64,000 bases of DNA from Euborellia annulipes (lineage: Eukaryota > Arthropoda > Insecta > Dermaptera > Anisolabididae), in assembly GCA_023213315.1 (NCBI GenBank), contig JAKCPI010016823.1, positions 37,180 through 101,179 on the forward strand, given 5' to 3'. How positions within the stretch are numbered: position 1 is the first letter of the stretch; each line of letters opens with the position of its first letter. Made by a program: the position numbers and the translations under genes. Below the pieces are notes generated by a model. It had not been told where the DNA came from and did no database searches. It saw only the letters and a list, made by a program, of their open reading frames with translations. Below, piece by piece: positions 20,991 through 32,246 of this stretch.

Positions 20991-21765
20991 AAATCATAAA
21001 GAAAATTTACAAAATATCATATCATTTAAACCATTTATAAAAAAATATGCGGTTTCCTTTTTTTAAAAGGTAGTTAGTTTTTTCCTACTTAATAGGTCTC
21101 TGACTCCATAAGGAGTGAGAAAGATTCTAATCAATTTGTTTACTCTTGTTAACATCCTTGGCTTAATTACTGTTATTAGTCGAAATATCAGTATAAGAAT
21201 AGGTGAAGAGTCACGTGAACAGGTGATCAATCACAACGATCACTCTCCCTCTCTGGTGCTTCCTTTTAGGCTAATTGACTCTATACAAGATACTATTTTC
21301 AGAAATAAATAAACTTATTTCGCTCTTTTTATTTAAAAAATATGGAATTTTATCCTTCGTTTATTCTCTATATAATTATTATTAATTAGAATATGAATTT
21401 CATTTTCTTTTGATTTTTTTTTTCCTCTATCGCTTCGTTTTTTTATTCATACCAAGATCAAAGTGTCAGGTTTTTTAAAAATATCAAATGGACCAATTAT
21501 AAGGCTGATTTCTTAGAATTCAAATGGCAAAATGCCCTAACTAACTAACTAAACTAATTTAACAAATAGTCTTTATTCATAGGCATTAGAGCACGTGCCA
21601 CCTCACAAAACACCACAGGATTAACTTGCAATTTCGCCATTCATAATAAATCTGTTTATGTTAAAATAAATATTTCACGATACAAAAATAAACGGTTCAA
21701 GACATAGTTTCTTAAAACTAAGTTAATATGAGATAGTTTATTAAATTTGTAATTGTAATTTTATG
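20991..21765. other. AT-rich stretch
   Basis: A 65-codon frame at 21115-21312 shows no domain or codon pattern. Nothing else supported. Confidence 0.4.
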
Positions 21766-22155
21766 AAGGTGCGCGTCTCGGGGTGCTAATTTTGGGAGAT
21801 TCCAGCGGCCACAATTTTGAAGCTATCGACCTCAAATTTTTTTTTAAATTAAAGCTATTTAAAATATCTACAACTTATAGAAGCCCTTTTTTTGATTTTC
21901 GAAAAAATAAATTTTTTTTTTAGACTAATCGCATTAAATAAAAGATATTTAAAAAAAATCGCTCTATATCTTATAGATAATTAAATTAATAATCATTGTG
22001 TTAAAAAATAATTAATTTTTTACCGTTAATTAATTAGCTGAAATCTTTCAAATGAAATGGAATAAATCCCTTGTATCCCTATGGGAAAAACTAACGCCAT
22101 CTCTTGCCGCCTAGAGTAACTCGGTACTCTAACGGTTTTTCAAGACGCGCACCTT
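21766..22155. mobile_element. ~390-bp miniature element with AAGGTGCGCGTCT ends
   Basis: AAGGTGCGCGTCT at 21766 is mirrored by AGACGCGCACCTT ending at 22155. Interior is AT-rich and non-coding. Target duplication is unclear, so the superfamily is not assigned. Confidence 0.75.
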
Positions 22156-22229
22156 AAATCATCTATAGAATTTTGATTCTTTCTTCTCTGAACTTAAAGC
22201 AATCTTCAAATTTAATTTAATAAGAATCG

Positions 22230-22632
22230 TTACAAGATTTTTTTCTTTAAAATAGCATATATATTTAACAGCTGACGGTTCGTATTTGGTTAAAGTCATC
22301 TTCGGAGTTATATAACTAAATGAGGAAAATAAATGAAATTGTATTATTTTCGAAGCAATAATCTGTACGGTATTCGAAAAATTGGAAGAAAAAAAATTTT
22401 TTTTTTTTGAACAAATACATTTTTTGATGAACTTATGATGCCTATTTCAAATACGGTGTGTAATATATGTATTGAATATAATGCATGTATAATTTCTTTT
22501 TTCTTTCTATCCGTATATATTTGTTTCTAATAGACTAAAATTGTAAAAAGATATTTCATTGTTGAAGAAGGTTTTAACCTAGGCCGAAGCGTCAGCTGTT
22601 AAATATATCTTTCAAGGAAAAAAAATCTTGGC
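22230..22632. repeat. Foldback element with CAGCTGACG arms
   Basis: Arms 22230-22277 and 22580-22632 share ATATTTAACAGCTGAC. Each arm is preceded inward by a TGAAGA/CGAAGA and GAAGCGTC/GAACCGTC-type motif, a degenerate relative of the hammerhead-like core at 35944. Confidence 0.7.
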
Positions 22633-23269
22633 TTCATCTTCAATCTCGAGAAAATTTCCATCAGACCATAAAAACCCTTATACAAAATGTATATATTTAT
22701 TTTTTATCTGAATTTTATTAATTACAAAATTTACAAGTCCTCTGAGATCTCTCACATACACTAGGGGTAGTTTGAGAATCAGAGATAAATCCTAAATGTC
22801 ATTTCATATATTTTTTTTTATCTTTATCTAATTGTCCTGTTTATTTATTTATTTTTTTTGTGCATGGCCATATGCCGACTAAATTTATTATTGTATGCAA
22901 TCATATTTGGTAAGAGTGTATACCATACACATAATAAATTAGTTTGAATAATACTTATTATTTATTATATATGGTTCTCTCTTGTTGTTGACAGTTCATT
23001 TGTTTTGGCAAATAATAATCTCACGATATTTATTACATAGACTATTTTCATTTTTTTTTTTTTTTTAAATTAATTTTGACCTTGATACACAATTCACTTT
23101 AGATTTACAGTGCTATTTTTTTTAATATTTATTAAGGTAATTTGTTTAAGAAAATTTTTTATACCTTTTGTCTTTTACGAGACATACAGTATAATCGTTT
23201 CTGCGTTGCGGTTTTGTGTCGTATTTTTTTTTTTTTTAAATTAATTTTAACCTCGATATAATTCACTTT
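22633..23269. other. AT-rich stretch
   Basis: Poly-T runs and two similar segments (TTTTTTAAATTAATTTTGACC near 23060 and TTAAATTAATTTTAACCTCG near 23236) suggest a short local duplication. No gene. Confidence 0.4.
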
Positions 23270-23472
23270 GACTATCTCTTACCTATATATGTAATATATA
23301 GTGTGAAAATATTGCGAACATGTCAAAAATTCAATGTCGAGAATTTGATGGAAATACACGTATGGAGGTCCGTGAGTGCAAAAAAGTGGATCCTGCAAAT
23401 TGGTCTGTGTGTTACGATTTTAAGCATTAAGGAATTGAGCTACGAGGTTGAAATTATGGGCAACAAAATATA

Positions 23473-23988
23473 CGTGAGCAGGTCAATAAGTCTTTGACTT
23501 TTTGAATTTCCCGCCTCTTAACTGAAATGGCAACACTGCTCCTCTCAGCAGGCAACTATCAGCTGACTCCTGTCGAAATTTGAACCAGCTGGGTGGTTTT
23601 AGTTTTTGTTTGACATTCATTAACAGCAGACTACCTCGTGATTTGAGAAGAAAATAGAAAAAAGTGAATTTCGTGTGCTTCATGGCAAAAATCCATGAAT
23701 TGGGATACAAATTGCTGCCTCATCCGCCCTATTCTCCGGATTTAGCCTCGAATGACTATTTCTTGTTTCCAAACCTGAAAAAATGGCTCGGCGGAAAGAG
23801 AATTGACTCCAACGATGAAATCATCTCAATTTTGATGCCCTCGACAAATCTTATTTTTTGGAAGGGATAAAAAAAAATTGGAGAAACTGTATAGAGCTCA
23901 AAGGAAACTACGTTGAAAAATAAAATAATTTTTTATCCAAAAACCTGCGTTTCTTTCAAAAACTCACAGACTTATTGACCTGCACTCG
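23473..23988 (+). mobile_element. Mariner element, internally deleted, with TA duplication
   Basis: 516 bp with ~30-bp inverted ends (GCAGGTCAATAAGTCT at both ends, opposite strands) and flanking TA. Autonomous mariners are ~1.3 kb, so about 0.8 kb is missing. Leader and both transposase ends are preserved. It lies inside repeat A, so it is younger than that copy. Confidence 0.9.
23652..23923 (+). pseudogene. Mariner transposase remnant (N-terminus joined to C-terminus)
   Basis: The N-terminal residues EKSEFRVL are readable, but the start codon is ATA. Almost immediately the sequence jumps, in another frame, to the C-terminal catalytic region HELGYKLLPHPPYSPDLA, which holds the third acidic residue of the DD34D triad. 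It continues through NDYFLFPNLKKWLGGKR. A 1-nt shift near 23831 breaks the frame before the typical ending (YFLEGIKK...ELKGNYVEK and stop at 23921). The first two catalytic Asp are deleted. It is non-functional. Confidence 0.9.
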
Positions 23989-24063
23989 TATCTCGTAACA
24001 AAAAAATCTGCTGTGTACCATACTTTCGATTATCGAAGTTGTGTGCTATGTGTTACACCATAT

Positions 24064-24908
24064 TTTTTTTTATTTATTAATCGCCAAAATTTTTTATACT
24101 CTTTACCCATTTCTCATCACACATATACTTTTTCTTCAGAAATTATTTTACATTCCTTCATCAATTAATATTGAAAATTTTCTCTCCCTCCATATTTGCT
24201 ACCGTCGCTGGGCTATTAATGTCCCCCCCCTCTCTTTCCAGGGCTAATTATAATAATGTCCCAGCACTCGTTATAAGAGAGTCTCTTCTCCCTCTCTTTC
24301 TCTTCTGACGCCCAAAAAATAAATGATCCCCATCAACCGAAAGAGAGAGTGTGTTCGTTCTTAAAGACATTATTTGTTCTTTTTTTTTTCGAGAATCTAT
24401 TTTTTCCGTTAGGCCATTGGAATTTATGCTATAATTAATTCTCGAAATGGATGTGGGAGGAAAGAAAAGGGATGAAAATTCCTACAAATTATTTTAATTA
24501 TGCATATTTAATTTTATATACAACAAATACACAATTTAATTATAAATATCATAACACTTGTTTTTTTTTAGAGTCGTAGACAAAATAAACAACAAACAAA
24601 TTTGTTCGTTCATGTTTTGAAATGTTTTTAATTTATCATATATTTTTTACGTCGGGTCTATACCGAGCCGTCTTCTGCGGGTTCCGCGGTGCGCTTTGAA
24701 GCCCCATCCCTTGAACTCCCCTTTATCTTTCCTTAATCACTTATCGCGATTTTTCAAACTACTCATTTCAGGCAATTAATATATTGATACATATCTGAGA
24801 GATATATACTCCCCACTTATATTATTGTCAATACAAAAATTACTATTATCTTTATCATAATAATATTTTTATGATTGAATAAAAGACACAGCAGTTAAGT
24901 TTTTTATT
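24064..24908. other. Unique stretch, possibly regulatory
   Basis: 24190-24370 is pyrimidine-rich, with a polypyrimidine tract ending TTTCCAG before GGCTAATTATAATAATG. 24650-24730 is a small GC-rich patch. No coding exon can be defined. Confidence 0.35.
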
Positions 24909-25330
24909 TGTTGTCGAGGTTTTGATGGATATACACGTTTTGAGGTCCCCTGAATCCAAAAAAGTGGTTTTCGCGACATGTCTGTCTGTCTGTTTGTGTT
25001 TCAGTCTGTGTGTGTTCAATTTAAAGCATGAAGGAATTGAGGTAGGAGATTGAAATTTTATATTTATATCCACCTAGGGCGTGAAAATAAGCTTTTAATC
25101 AAAACCGGCAAAATAATACTATTTTTTTTTCGATTTTCTCAAAATTCGCTTTAACGATTTTAATTAAAATTCAAAAATAAATTATTTTTTAGATGCTCTT
25201 TAAAATGTATATTCTCATTTTGCCATTGAAATCTTCTGAAGACCACTTTACTCTTGTACTTCATAGGAAAGATAAGAGAAATGGTTGCCATGATAACAAA
25301 ATATAAATATTTTCCCATACTTATACATTT
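24909..25330 (+). mobile_element. Repeat A, copy 5, both ends missing
   Basis: From TTGTCGAGGTTTTGATGG to TATACATTTT. It runs directly into the 5' end of the next copy. Confidence 0.8.
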
Positions 25331-25805
25331 TACTTTCTCTTACCTATGTATATATGTAATATATATATAGAGAGAAAGTATTGGATTCATTACAAATTGA
25401 ATTTTGTTTTTTAGCTGAATCCAGAGTGGTTAATGGGGGGGGCGGGGAGTTGAATTTTTATTTAAGCCCATGGGACTAACATGAAGTTAAAAATCGCTTT
25501 TTCAGTTTCGATTCTCAAAATTCGCTTGAACGATTTTATATTTAAATTCATAAATAACGGTTATCGTAGATGTCTTAAATGGCCTGAGCTGCCATGAAAT
25601 CTTCTGAAGACCATTACTCTGTGTACTTCATAGGAAAGATAGGAGAAATGGTTGCAATGATAAAAAAATATAAATATTTCATACTTAAAAATTTTAAAAC
25701 TTGAATTCTAATATATCGGCGGAACTAAATATTTGTCGACACGAAAAATCTTACCTTCGGTAATCGAAAGTTGTTTTGGCAACTGTGCTTGTCACACCAC
25801 ATTTT
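25331..25805 (+). mobile_element. Repeat A, copy 6, internally deleted
   Basis: Has a clean 5' end hairpin (ACTTTCTCTTACC ... AGAGAAAGTATTGG), loses the middle, and keeps the end (GTCACACCACATTT). A short piece resembling SINE T (AACGGTTATCGTAGATGTC, about 25557) is embedded, evidence of a complex rearrangement. Confidence 0.7.
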
Positions 25806-26345
25806 TACTTTCTCTTACCCCATATTTTTTAATTTTATTCAAGCCCACCCATTTCTCCTCTTTCCTATGAAGTACAAGAGTAAAGTGTTCTTCACAAGAC
25901 TTCAAGGGAAAAATGAGAATATACATTTCAAAGAGCATCTAAAAAATAATTGATTTATGAATTTCAAACAAAATCTTTGGAGCAAATTTTGAAAAAAAAA
26001 AAACTGAAAACGTTCATCAGTAAAGTACTAATACTTTTGGCCGATTTTGTTCAAAAGCTTCGTGTCACGTTTCTGCGGGGTGCCTAACTTAAATATAAAA
26101 TTTCAAATTCCAAGCTCTTTTCATTCTTGATATATTTTGTTCACAGACACCCTCAATTCTTTCATGCTTAAAATTGAACACCCACCCACCCACAGACAGA
26201 CCATGTTGCGAAAATCACTTTTTTTTTTATTCAGGGGACCTCAAAACGTGAAGATCCATCAAAATCTCGACATCGAATTTTTGACATGAATCCAATACTT
26301 TCTCTGTCTATATATTAACATATATACAGAGGTAAGAGAAAGTAA
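25806..26345 (-). mobile_element. Repeat A, copy 7, inverted relative to copies 5 and 6
   Basis: Body from CCCATTTCTCC to the end hairpin TAACATATATACAGAGG and GAGAAAGTA. With copies 5 and 6 it forms a tail-to-tail inverted cluster. Confidence 0.8.
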
Positions 26346-26700
26346 AATGGAAAAGTTTTTTTAATCGATGTTCTAAGAACAATTATTTATTAATACTTAA
26401 AGTTGGTTTTCACTTTCTCTTGTTACTCACCTGTATTGTGAATTTTTCATTTGATCGGCTATAATTCACTTAAAAGGTCGGCAACCTTATTAAACAAAAA
26501 AACAATACTCAATGCTCCTTGAACTTTTAATTTCTTTATTTATTATAATCTCAAAAGAAAACGACAATTTATACATTTTCAATAAATAAATATTATACAA
26601 AAATTACAATAAAGATTTATCTTTTTTATTTATTATTATTATTGTAATGATGATATATATTAAAATGAATACTTTGACCTTGTTTAGTAATAAATAATTT
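26346..26700. other. AT-rich stretch before recursive-splice candidate
   Basis: Apparently unique. At about 26430 the - strand reads ATACAG followed by GTGAGT, a good donor sequence with no supported exon behind it. Confidence 0.35.
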
Positions 26701-26800
26701 CTCTCTTGTTTCAGGTAAGGAAGCCAGCCGATTCCTTCAATTATTTATTGCATAACGTAACATAACAACATAACGTTTAACTATCAAGCCAAGTAAGTCC
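26701..26800 (+). promoter_or_regulatory. Candidate recursive splice site with downstream exon-like segment
   Basis: TTTCTCTCTTGTTTCAG (ending 26714) is a strong acceptor and is followed at once by GTAAGG, a donor. This tandem is the consensus of recursive (ratchet) splice sites of long animal introns. A second donor, AAGTAAGTCC with GT at 26793, defines a 78-nt segment (26715-26792) with stops in all three frames, as in cryptic recursive-splicing exons. A branch-point-like TTAGTAAT lies about 30 nt upstream. Alternatives are a normal untranslated exon or a chance match. Confidence 0.4.
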
Positions 26801-27114
26801 ATTTTATCTCATAAAGATAAATTCTCTCTCATTTTATCTAACAGTTTTCTTTTTTTTTTTATTTAATAATATTCCACAAGATGCCCCATAATTTTTTCAT
26901 TATTTAGTTAACATTTGAAATATTCTACAGGGGGAGTTAATAATAAACTTCCCCATGCTTTTATCGTATGATTATTTAATTGTTTTTGTTTTTTCATCGA
27001 AATTCTCTTTTTTTTTAATAATGAACTGATCATCTGAGAAAGCGTATCAAGTGCTTTAATATGATCTCACTGTATATAATAATTAAGAATTTTTTTTATT
27101 ATTAGGAAATAACA
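26801..27114. other. AT-rich intron-like stretch
   Basis: Poly-T tracts and an isolated acceptor-like TTATCTAACAG near 26843. Nothing else. Confidence 0.35.
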
Positions 27115-27124
27115 AGTGCAGGAG

Positions 27125-27402
27125 AAGCAGCAAAAAAAAAAAAAGAAAGCTTTGGTATGCCAAATTCTGAAGAAGACGTTTCGGACAATTTATTAGTCCA
27201 ATATAGACTTATATATCTCATTTAGGCACAGAGTTGTCATTAGTCCGTGCACGGACTTTTTGTGCGTCAAGAACAATGACAACTTATTGCCTAAATTGGA
27301 TATTAGCCTATAAAGACTAAAGCTGAACTGATAAATTTTGTCCGAAACTTCCTTTTCAGCATTTGGCTTTCAAAGACTTTTTTTGCTGCTTCTATACCTG
27401 AT
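27125..27402. repeat. Foldback element, ~120-bp arms
   Basis: Left arm begins GAAGCAGCAAAAAAAAAAAA and the right arm ends TTTTTTTGCTGCTTC. Both share CCAAAT(T/G)CTGAA, GTTTCGGACAA and AGTTGTCATT. The centre is TAGTCCGTGCACGGAC. The arms contain a GTCCGAAACGTC-type motif related to the other foldbacks here. Confidence 0.8.
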
Positions 27403-27567
27403 TTTTCTTTAAGAATTTTTTTATATATAGAAAACACCAAAGTTTTTCTTGGACACCTTATAATATATTTTTTCAAAAATTTCGGCCAGCCTGGCCACCT
27501 TCAGTGCAGGATTTAGATATAATACAATAGTTCGTTGACAGTCCTTCGTTTGGTGTCTTATATTGCC

Positions 27568-28105
27568 CCCCCCCCTAGAGCCCCCCCTAATGGTTGGATG
27601 TTTATCATATATATAATTTTACTCGATAGGAAGTCTAGTTTCTGAATAGGTTATGTATGAAAAAAATATTGGGCCCTCCTAGAGCCCCCTCCTCTCTAAC
27701 GATGTTTTACATATTATATATAATTTTACTCGGGAGACAGTCTAGTTTCTGAATATATAAAAAAAATTATAGGTTATGTATGAAAAAATATTGGTTCCCC
27801 CCCTAGACCCCCCTAGACCATCCCCCCTAATAGTCCAATGTTTTACATATTATATATCATTTTACTCTTAGAAAATTTTTTTTAAAAATTAAAAAAAATA
27901 TTTGTGGTTTTTTAAAAAAAAAATTGTTCCCCCCCCCCCCCCCCCCCCCCTAATCCGGGGTTTTTTTTTTTTATATATTTTTTTTCTCGAGAAAAATGAG
28001 TTTTTAAAATATATAAAAAAAATTATAGGATATGTAAGAAAAAAATATTGGGCCCCTCCCCCCCCCCCCCCCCCTCACGGGTTTATTTTTTTTGAATAGT
28101 TTTTG
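27568..28105 (+). repeat. Minisatellite, ~110-135 bp period, ~4 copies
   Basis: Units carry TATATATAATTTTACTCG, GTCTAGTTTCTGAATA, GTTATGTATGAAAAAAATAT and a C-run block (CCCCCCTAGAGCCCCCC). Anchors are at about 27617, 27725, 27861 and 27982. The last units are degenerate with C-runs of ~20. The Pro-rich frame across it comes from the C-runs and is not a gene. Confidence 0.8.
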
Positions 28106-28300
28106 AGTTTTCGTTGACGAAAAAAATTACCACACACACATACACACAGTCAGACACACAGATATCATTCCAAAAACTACTTAAACTGATTCAGGGGCCC
28201 TCAAAACGCATTTTGGCAGCTTCAGAAAAATTTCGATTTTTTTTACGATTACATTAACTTTACCTGTCCAACCTACGGTTGATGGGCAAATTTAAAAATA
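28106..28300 (-). repeat. Distant relative of repeat A (A2)
   Basis: Shares the layout CACACAGACAGA...AACTACTT...CAGGGGCCCTCAAAACG with repeat A but is strongly diverged. It ends in CCAACCTACGGTTGATGGGC, which recurs in opposite orientation near 44199. Confidence 0.6.
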
Positions 28301-29830
28301 TAGTTCAGTATAATGTAGTTTCTTGAAAAATGTTTTTGTTTTATTTCTCCCGTAACATCTACACAATCATTTAAAATTTTTATTTAAAAAAATCACAATT
28401 TTTTCACTTATACGTATAATTAAAGAAAATAAATTGAATGATATATCTAAATTTAAAAGCACTGTCTGCTTGACTAAGTTTTAAATCACCGAACATCATT
28501 CCTTCGGGATTTCTTCCACCTTTTTTATATTTTTTCTCTACCATTTCTTTTTTCTTCTTTTGGTCTCTCTTCTCTCTTTTTTTAAGAGGGGGAAATTCAC
28601 CCAGATTCTTTGTGTCTGGAATCTCGACTAGACGAAGTATAAATCTTGTTCGTTTTCTTCTCTTTAACAACACTTTTTTCTTTTATTTAAGTAGTAAAAC
28701 ATAGTATATGCTTCCAAAATAGTATAAATTTAAAATTCCCCCAAGTGTTAATAGACATTTCGAAACTAATAATCCTCTGAATAGGGAGATAAATTTTTTT
28801 TTTCATTATTATTTGAATAGTTTAGGGTGAATCTATTAGATGGTATTTTTTTTCTTAAGATGGTTTTCCTTTTTCTTCCCAAGGAAATAATAAAACAAAG
28901 ATTGTTGATTTTATAAAAAAATTGCTAAATGCCATTGAAATATTTTATTATTTTTTAATGTTTCCTAAACATAGACGTAATTCACGTCACTTAATTTAAA
29001 AGAATAAATAAATTTAATGTTAAAGTAAATTAACTAATTGGATTTATGTTAAAGTAAATGTCTGTTTGATAGTTGATATTAATCTTATTCAGAATTGATT
29101 AATGAAGGTCAGTTTTTTTTTTTTAAACAACTTGTTATTATTGTTGTTGCTATTTGAATGTGAATAAATCAGCTTAATGTATTGATAATTCATTTTATTA
29201 CCGACATTAATAATAAATAAGTATGCTAATAGACTACAATTAAAAAAAAAAAAGTTTTTAAATGTTTTTGGGATATTTCAATTTTTTTCTCTCTTTGTTT
29301 GGTGAATCTATAACATGGATATCAAATCGCCAGCAATTTTTGACAGAAGTGTGTCTCAAAAATTTTTCTAATAATAAAAATATCCACAATTTTTAATCTT
29401 TCGTCATTGTTAGAAAAAAGATATTTTTTTTTTTTTGCATAAATCGTGTTTTATTTAACCTACGAAAAATTTTATTAAATACAATAATTTTCTGGTACTA
29501 ATTGACTCACCAGATGCGTTCACTTTGAGTAAAAAATATCGAATTAGTAAACTAGACGTAGAATTAGTAGCCGAAGCGTTGTATTTTAATGTATTTATTA
29601 ACATTTTTAAAAAATCATTATTTACTAAAATAAACCATTATTTATGCCCAAATATGTCTGTTATTTCTAATAATCAGAATTCTTATTGTTAGGGCGTTTA
29701 TAATTATTTGTCATTGTATTTTCTTTTTGATTTCGTTGAAAATTTTTAGTTGAGGATATGTTAAAATTTTAAGATAATGGACGGAATTATGGAAATTTCT
29801 CCCCCCATTCACTGATAGAATAAACTTCCC
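28301..29830. other. AT-rich stretch without recognisable features
   Basis: A Lys/Arg-rich frame on the - strand at 28404-28673 follows a purine-rich tract and is not credible as a gene. 29560-29590 has an isolated GCCGAAGCGTTG resembling the foldback cores. Confidence 0.4.
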
Positions 29831-30270
29831 ACACAGCACAAAATATTGTTGGAATGTTGCAGGAATCTTTCTATCTTACAACATTGTGGTAATATCGCAG
29901 CAATATTTGTTTGGAATATTGCAAATATAATATTGGTGAAATATTATTATAATATTGAAAAAATTTTCAATATTCTGTTCTAAAAATTTTTTGAAATATT
30001 GTGATAATATTCCACCAATATTATATGTGAAATATTGCAAATAAAATATTACTGGTATATTACTGTAACATTGCAAGAAATTTTGAATCGAATTATAACA
30101 AAATTTTTTTACATTATAATAATAATAATATTCCGGCAATATTTTATTTGAAATATTGCAAAAAAATTAAGTTGGAATATTTTTACAATATTTCAAAAAA
30201 AATTTTATAATAATTTGATTTCATCAAATAAATTGCTATATTGTAGAAATATTACAACAATATTATATTA
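29831..30270. repeat. Cryptic AATATT-rich repeat region
   Basis: AATATT(G) recurs about every 15-25 bp in phrases such as GGAATATTGCAAATATAATA and GAAATATTGCAAATAAAATA. This looks like a degenerate satellite or a slippage-prone region. The Tyr/Asn-rich frame is compositional. Confidence 0.65.
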
Positions 30271-31082
30271 AAAATAGACACAACAACCCCTTAGAAGGGA
30301 TTCTAAAATATTATTTAAAAAATAAAATTTCCTCATTAACAGGGCTTGATTTTATAGAAATTGTTTTAAGGTAAAACTAAAATTTTCCCTTAGGGGTTAG
30401 TATTGATTAATATACAAGCAGATGTTGAATATTTTGATTAGCTAACAACTTAATAAGATTTTCGGGAATCAGCATCGATTATTAAATTATTTATTATTAT
30501 TACGTAAAGAAAAAAAAAACTATAATTTATAATTCCGTCAAATGGCAAATCGCTTGAGGGCTCTTTGATCGTTTGTTTATTTAAGACAGTGAAAAATTGA
30601 AGAGAGTAGGGTGGAAATAATGTTATAAATCTTTTTGATATTTACTCAAGAAATAAAGAGGGAGAGAGAGAGGTTTAGAAACCCTTCTAATATGTAATTG
30701 CATTTCATGTGAGTGAAATTGTATTTGATTTAACGGTTCACATGGAAATGAAATGCTTTCTCTCTCTCTTTGCTGATTAGGACAGGAACTTTATTTTTTT
30801 TACAAATAAATGTCTCTCATTTTTCAAGCATCCCCGAGTTAAAGGTGAACCAGCTCTTGCTTCTCCCTTGCTTGATAAATCGACCCAATTTCACACGCAT
30901 TTCTTGAAATCATCCTTCCAAATATAAGCAAACATATTTTAGCATCTAACCTCATTCACAGCGGGGGAGGAGATAAATGTTTTGCATTTCATCGTTTACC
31001 AATCTCTCTTTGAAATTAAAGAATGACATTTCAATTTTATAATTTGGTCAATTTATCCAAGAAAATGTTTTTTTTTTTTTTT
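30271..31082. other. Unique stretch
   Basis: No gene. 30830-31000 is slightly more GC-rich and non-repetitive, so could be conserved non-coding sequence. That cannot be judged from one genome. Confidence 0.35.
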
Positions 31083-31700
31083 TACTTTCTCTTACCTCTA
31101 TATGTATCTTAATATATAGAATAGAATAGAATAGAATAAAATTTATTTATATATTTATAAATTTATAAATATTTATATATAGAGAGAAAGTATCGGATTC
31201 ATGTCAAAAATTCGATGTCGAGATTTTGATGGATATACACGTTTTGAGGTCCCCTGAATCCATAAAGTGGTTTTCGTGACATGGTAACACGAAGCTTTTG
31301 AACAAAATTAGCCAATTTATACTAGTACTTTACTGATGCACTTTTTCAGTTTTTTTCGATTTTATAAAAATTCGCTCCAACGATTTTTTTTTTTAATTCA
31401 AAAATCAATTATTTTTTAGATTCTCTTTAAAATGTATATTCTCATTTTGTCATTGAAATCTTCTGAAGACCACTTTACTCTTGTACTCCATAGAAAAGAG
31501 AAGAAATGGTTACCATGGTAACAAAATATAAATATTTTCCCATACTTATAGATTTTACATCTTGAAATTCGAATGTATTGTACTGTCGGATCTAATCATA
31601 TCTCGACACAAAAAATCTGGTGTGACAAGCACAGAACGCAATTTTCGATTACCGAAGGTAAGAGAAAGTTGTGTGCTGTGCGGCCATTCACACCAGATTG
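31083..31700 (+). mobile_element. Repeat A, copy 8, full length with enlarged 5' loop
   Basis: 5' hairpin stems TACTTTCTCTTACC and AGAGAAAGTATCGG are separated by an extra ~80 bp, including (ATAGA)5 at 31117-31141 and an AT tract. Body is slightly shortened. 3' hairpin is complete (GTGTGACAAGCACAG ... CATTCACACCAGATT). Confidence 0.85.
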
Positions 31701-32009
31701 TTTTTTCTTTTCTGATTCCCCTCTCTGCCACACCAGAAGTACTAAACTTTTTGGAAAAAAAAAAATTAATAAATTCTAGATTGAAATAGTTACTGGATAC
31801 ATGGCTAATCCTATTTATTTTTTTTTTATTTAATTCTAAAAGAAATCGATAATCTTAATTTATACAAAATTTCTCAACTTGTTTTCTTCTACCTCTGAAA
31901 AAAACAAAACTACTTCATCTTGATAAGAAGGGATTCGAATAGAAAAATAGTTTTACTTTTAGAGAGATAGAAATGATGATGAAATAAATCAGTAATATTT
32001 TTTTTTTTA
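31701..32009. other. AT-rich stretch
   Basis: Nothing recognisable. Confidence 0.35.
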
Positions 32010-32246
32010 ACACTCACACTTTTTTCTCATTCACACTCACACACACAATAACACAGCCTTTTTCGGCAACTTAGGCCATTTAAGACTTTACGATAACCGT
32101 TAATTATTAATATATCTATTGGGGGTCCAGGCATTACCATTTGGTATCCAAATGGCTTAAATAAAATTATCGGACTGCCTGGGGTCCGAACCCGCGACGT
32201 TCGATATAGTAGGGAGGCACGCTACTAACTACACCAAGCCCGAGGC
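32010..32246 (-). mobile_element. SINE T copy
   Basis: Tail (CACTCACACTTTTTTCTC) on the left, tRNA-like head (GGGTTCGGACCCC on -; GGTGTAGTTAGTAGCGTGCC) on the right. Box A is slightly decayed. Confidence 0.8.

Larger units (their letters stand above)
23270..24063 (+). mobile_element. Repeat A, copy 4, interrupted by mariner
   Basis: The 5' end and start of the body (ATGTCAAAAATTCAATGTCG) lie at 23270-23470 and a decayed 3' hairpin (AAAATCTGCTGTG...TTACACCATATTTT) at 24003-24063. Most of the body is deleted and the mariner sits in between. Confidence 0.7.

Noticed and set aside
27902..28099. Proline-run protein
   Set aside because: Translation of the C-run minisatellite.
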